From the NCBI RefSeq assembly GCF_900108855.1, contig NZ_FNXY01000006.1, positions 1-64,000 of the forward strand: a DNA stretch of 64,000 nt. Direction: 5' to 3'. Below are positions 62,023 to 64,000 of the stretch, in pieces (the first letter of the stretch is position 1; every line of letters starts with the position of its first letter). The notes under the pieces are model-generated. The model made no database searches. It saw nothing but the letters and a program-made list of their open reading frames with translations, and was not told where the DNA came from. This DNA is from Dyadobacter koreensis. Lineage in GTDB: Bacteria > Bacteroidota > Bacteroidia > Cytophagales > Spirosomataceae. The translations under genes and the position numbers were made by a program.

Positions 62023-63522
62023 GTGATCTTTACACCAAAAGAAACACTTACCGAGCGAGAGGTCGAAAACGGGCTGAATACAGTGCTAAAGGAAGGAATG
62101 GCGACTGAGGCCATGGTAACTCTGGCCGGAGGGACCTTTATGGTTGCATTTGCAATCATGCTTGGTGCAAGTAATTTTCAAATCGGACTGCTGGCTTCAT
62201 TGCCTACATTCACCAATATTTTCCAGCTAGTTTCGGTCTTTTTAATCCGTAAATATAATAACCGCCGGGCAGTTTCAGTTATTTGCTGCATACTGGCCCG
62301 CATTCCGATGGTATTACTGGGGGCGATGCCATTTTTTTTCGGTGACAATGCTCCGGTTAGTTTGCTGCTTTGTTTCCTGTTTTTTTACTACCTGTTCGGC
62401 TCGATCGCGGGTCCCAGCTGGAATGCCTGGATGAAAGACCTGGTACCTGGTGATAAACTTGGTGCTTTTTTCTCAAAACGAAGCCGGTATGCACAAATAT
62501 TAAATGTCGTTCTCAGTATTCTTCTGGCAGTCTCTATTGATTACTTGCGCAGGAATGCACCGCAATATCAACTCTACGTGTATGCGGCGATGTTCATGAC
62601 AGCCGGAATTGCCGGTCTCGGTGCGGTAGGCTTGTTGGCTAGGGTGCCGGAGCCCAGATCTTATCTTCCGAACGAAAATATCATGAAAATGTTCGTGAAA
62701 CCGTTGCGTGATAAAAACTTCCAGAGATTGTTGGTTTTTAATTCGCTATGGTTGTTCTCAGTAAATATAGCGACACCTTTTTTCACTGTCTTTATGTTAA
62801 AAACGCTGGGGCTTACCATGACCTATATCATCCCGCTGACTATCTTGAGCCAGCTTGCCAGTATTCTTACGATCGGATACTGGGGGAAATTTGCCGACCG
62901 GTATAGTAACAAGACAATCATTTCCATTTGCGCGCCGCTCTATCTGGCGTGTGTAATCGCGTGGTGTTTCGTAGGAATTTATACCAATTTAATATCCAAT
63001 CTCGCACTTCTGGCAGTGATCCACATAGTCAGCGGGTCGAGTAATGCAGGTATAGGGCTGGCGTTGACAAACATAGGATTGAAGCTTGCTCCTTCGCGTG
63101 AAGCGATCGTCTATCTTTCGGTCAAAAATATTATTACCGCAGTCTTTTCCTCACTAGCACCATTGCTCGGAGGCTATATGGCCGATTATTATACATTAAG
63201 ACAACTGCGGGTAATTGCCGAATGGAGTGGGCCAAATCTGCAAAAAACCTTTCGATTACTGCTTTTACATGAATGGAACTTCCTTTTTCTTATAGGTGCA
63301 GTACTCATGGTGATTGCACTCCAGTTTTTACCTCGTGTGCGCGAAGCAGGAGAAGTTCACAAAAGCGTGGTAAAAAGGATCATGCGGACAAGCCTGCGGA
63401 GCAACTTACGTGATTATTTTGTGATTGATGTATTAATAAACTGGCATTCATCATTAAATAATATGCTTAAAATTAACCTTCTCAATTCTGAAAAGACCAG
63501 CCGGGAACAGCGGCACCAGTAG
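62023..63522 (+). CDS. MFS transporter
   Basis: A 499-residue membrane protein of about 12 TM segments, beginning from GTG at 62023. Seen are EGMATEAMVTLAGGTFMVAF and QIGLLASLPTFTNIFQLVSV (TM1-2), a cytosolic loop RKYNNRRAVSVI and later FADRYSNKTIISI. The type resembles transporters next to glycosyltransferase genes in Bacteroidota. The substrate is unknown. It is divergent from the GT4 gene, with about 170 bases between. Confidence 0.88.
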   Translation: MIFTPKETLTEREVENGLNTVLKEGMATEAMVTLAGGTFMVAFAIMLGASNFQIGLLASLPTFTNIFQLVSVFLIRKYNNRRAVSVICCILARIPMVLLGAMPFFFGDNAPVSLLLCFLFFYYLFGSIAGPSWNAWMKDLVPGDKLGAFFSKRSRYAQILNVVLSILLAVSIDYLRRNAPQYQLYVYAAMFMTAGIAGLGAVGLLARVPEPRSYLPNENIMKMFVKPLRDKNFQRLLVFNSLWLFSVNIATPFFTVFMLKTLGLTMTYIIPLTILSQLASILTIGYWGKFADRYSNKTIISICAPLYLACVIAWCFVGIYTNLISNLALLAVIHIVSGSSNAGIGLALTNIGLKLAPSREAIVYLSVKNIITAVFSSLAPLLGGYMADYYTLRQLRVIAEWSGPNLQKTFRLLLLHEWNFLFLIGAVLMVIALQFLPRVREAGEVHKSVVKRIMRTSLRSNLRDYFVIDVLINWHSSLNNMLKINLLNSEKTSREQRHQ

Positions 63523-63556
63523 TACTTTGCCGGATTTCTGTAAAGCTTTAAAGGAA

Positions 63557-64000
63557 TCAACGAGAAAACATTTTACCAATCAATTGCCCAATCTCCGCAA
63601 AATCGTCATGATTATTTACTGAACGTTTTTCTTTGTGATCAGGGTGCTGCTGACTGAAAGGATAAACAAGAAGAAAGTTATTTTCCTTGACGTGTTTATC
63701 GAGAAAATCGGTAATTAAAGCCATTTGCGGGAAATAGGAAACCATTCCCCGTTTTGCCATAAATATAATCAGGCCTTCGTCTTCGGTAAGACTGGTTGCA
63801 GCCAATTCTGCTTCCTGCCAATGACTTATGCTGTGCAGCGACGATTCAATACTGGATTTATTTATAACTCTTTGCAAGACCTGCAAGACAGAATCGTCAG
63901 CATAAAAGCTCATTAATGCACCTGAATTTTTGGCGATGTTCCAGACACGCAGAAGAGCATTGAAAAATCCTGCTTCTCTTTCTGCTCTGCTTGGAATAAG
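63557..64000 (-). CDS. cation/proton antiporter, C-terminal cytosolic part (truncated by the window)
   Basis: The open minus frame runs off the right edge. It reads SRAEREAGFFNALLRVWNIA, then MSFYADDSVLQVLQRVINKS, and ends EIGQLIGKMFSR at 63557. This matches the universal-stress-like C-terminal domain of long Kef/CPA2-type antiporters in Bacteroidota (ERExGF-x-ALLRVWNIA, TFYAD). The membrane part lies outside the window. The frame has no Met start within it, and 63913 is only an internal Met. Confidence 0.75.
   Translation of the reverse strand, partial: LIPSRAEREAGFFNALLRVWNIAKNSGALMSFYADDSVLQVLQRVINKSSIESSLHSISHWQEAELAATSLTEDEGLIIFMAKRGMVSYFPQMALITDFLDKHVKENNFLLVYPFSQQHPDHKEKRSVNNHDDFAEIGQLIGKMFSR

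Noticed and set aside
1-64000. CRISPR arrays or rRNA genes.
   Set aside because: No regular repeat-spacer series and no rRNA-like conserved blocks were seen.

Overview
The window looks like a chromosomal stretch of a Bacteroidota bacterium, most likely of the Cytophagales (Dyadobacter/Spirosoma-like). This is inferred from the gene families: a SusC/SusD pair with a GH95 enzyme, a type IX secretion sorting domain, DUF4249 with its TonB-dependent receptor, LytTR/LytS signalling, many short lipoproteins, and TAnnTTTG-type promoters. There are no rRNA genes, no convincing tRNA gene and no CRISPR array.

Left part (1-25 kb) is accessory and scarred. It opens with the 3' end of an IS3 element inserted into an older IS1182-type transposase fragment, followed by a SUKH immunity-like gene. 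Next come a C10 cysteine-protease operon with two lipoproteins, and a large polymorphic-toxin locus: a 1238-aa YD/RHS-associated protein with a T9SS sorting domain, an RHS protein with an unassigned 207-aa C-terminal toxin region, and a small candidate immunity gene. A Crp-like regulator follows, then a DnaE-type polymerase that carries a frameshift near its start and is divergent from a LexA-like XRE/S24 repressor with twin operators. Next is a graveyard of element debris: a phage-collar fragment, a relaxase tail, a serine-recombinase tail and a TolC fragment. Within it sits an apparently intact pair of lipoprotein genes, one carrying a DUF6973-like domain.

Middle part (22-41 kb). AraC, HxlR and TetR regulators precede an MFS-AKR-SDR-SnoaL detoxification-type operon. 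Palindromes sharing the TetR-type core TTAAACCGAAYGGTTTAA flank the tetR/MFS interval. The SDR and SnoaL genes are more GC-rich than their surroundings and look imported. A second IS3-family remnant follows, then a leftward operon (36-30 kb): an esterase-like protein fused to a beta-barrel, a TonB-dependent receptor, DUF4249, a LytS-type kinase and a LytTR regulator. A third IS remnant, a serine hydrolase, a YdeI-like protein and an AraC regulator complete the section.

Right part (42-64 kb) looks like a stable core. It contains a fucoside-utilisation locus (SusC, SusD, GH95) and a PepSY-like lipoprotein next to an ECF sigma factor and its membrane partner. An iron/metal uptake set follows (DUF4198 divergent from a small Cys-motif protein, a siderophore-type receptor and a PepSY reductase). 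The window ends with three glycosyltransferases, an MFS transporter and the C-terminal part of a cation/proton antiporter that runs off the edge.
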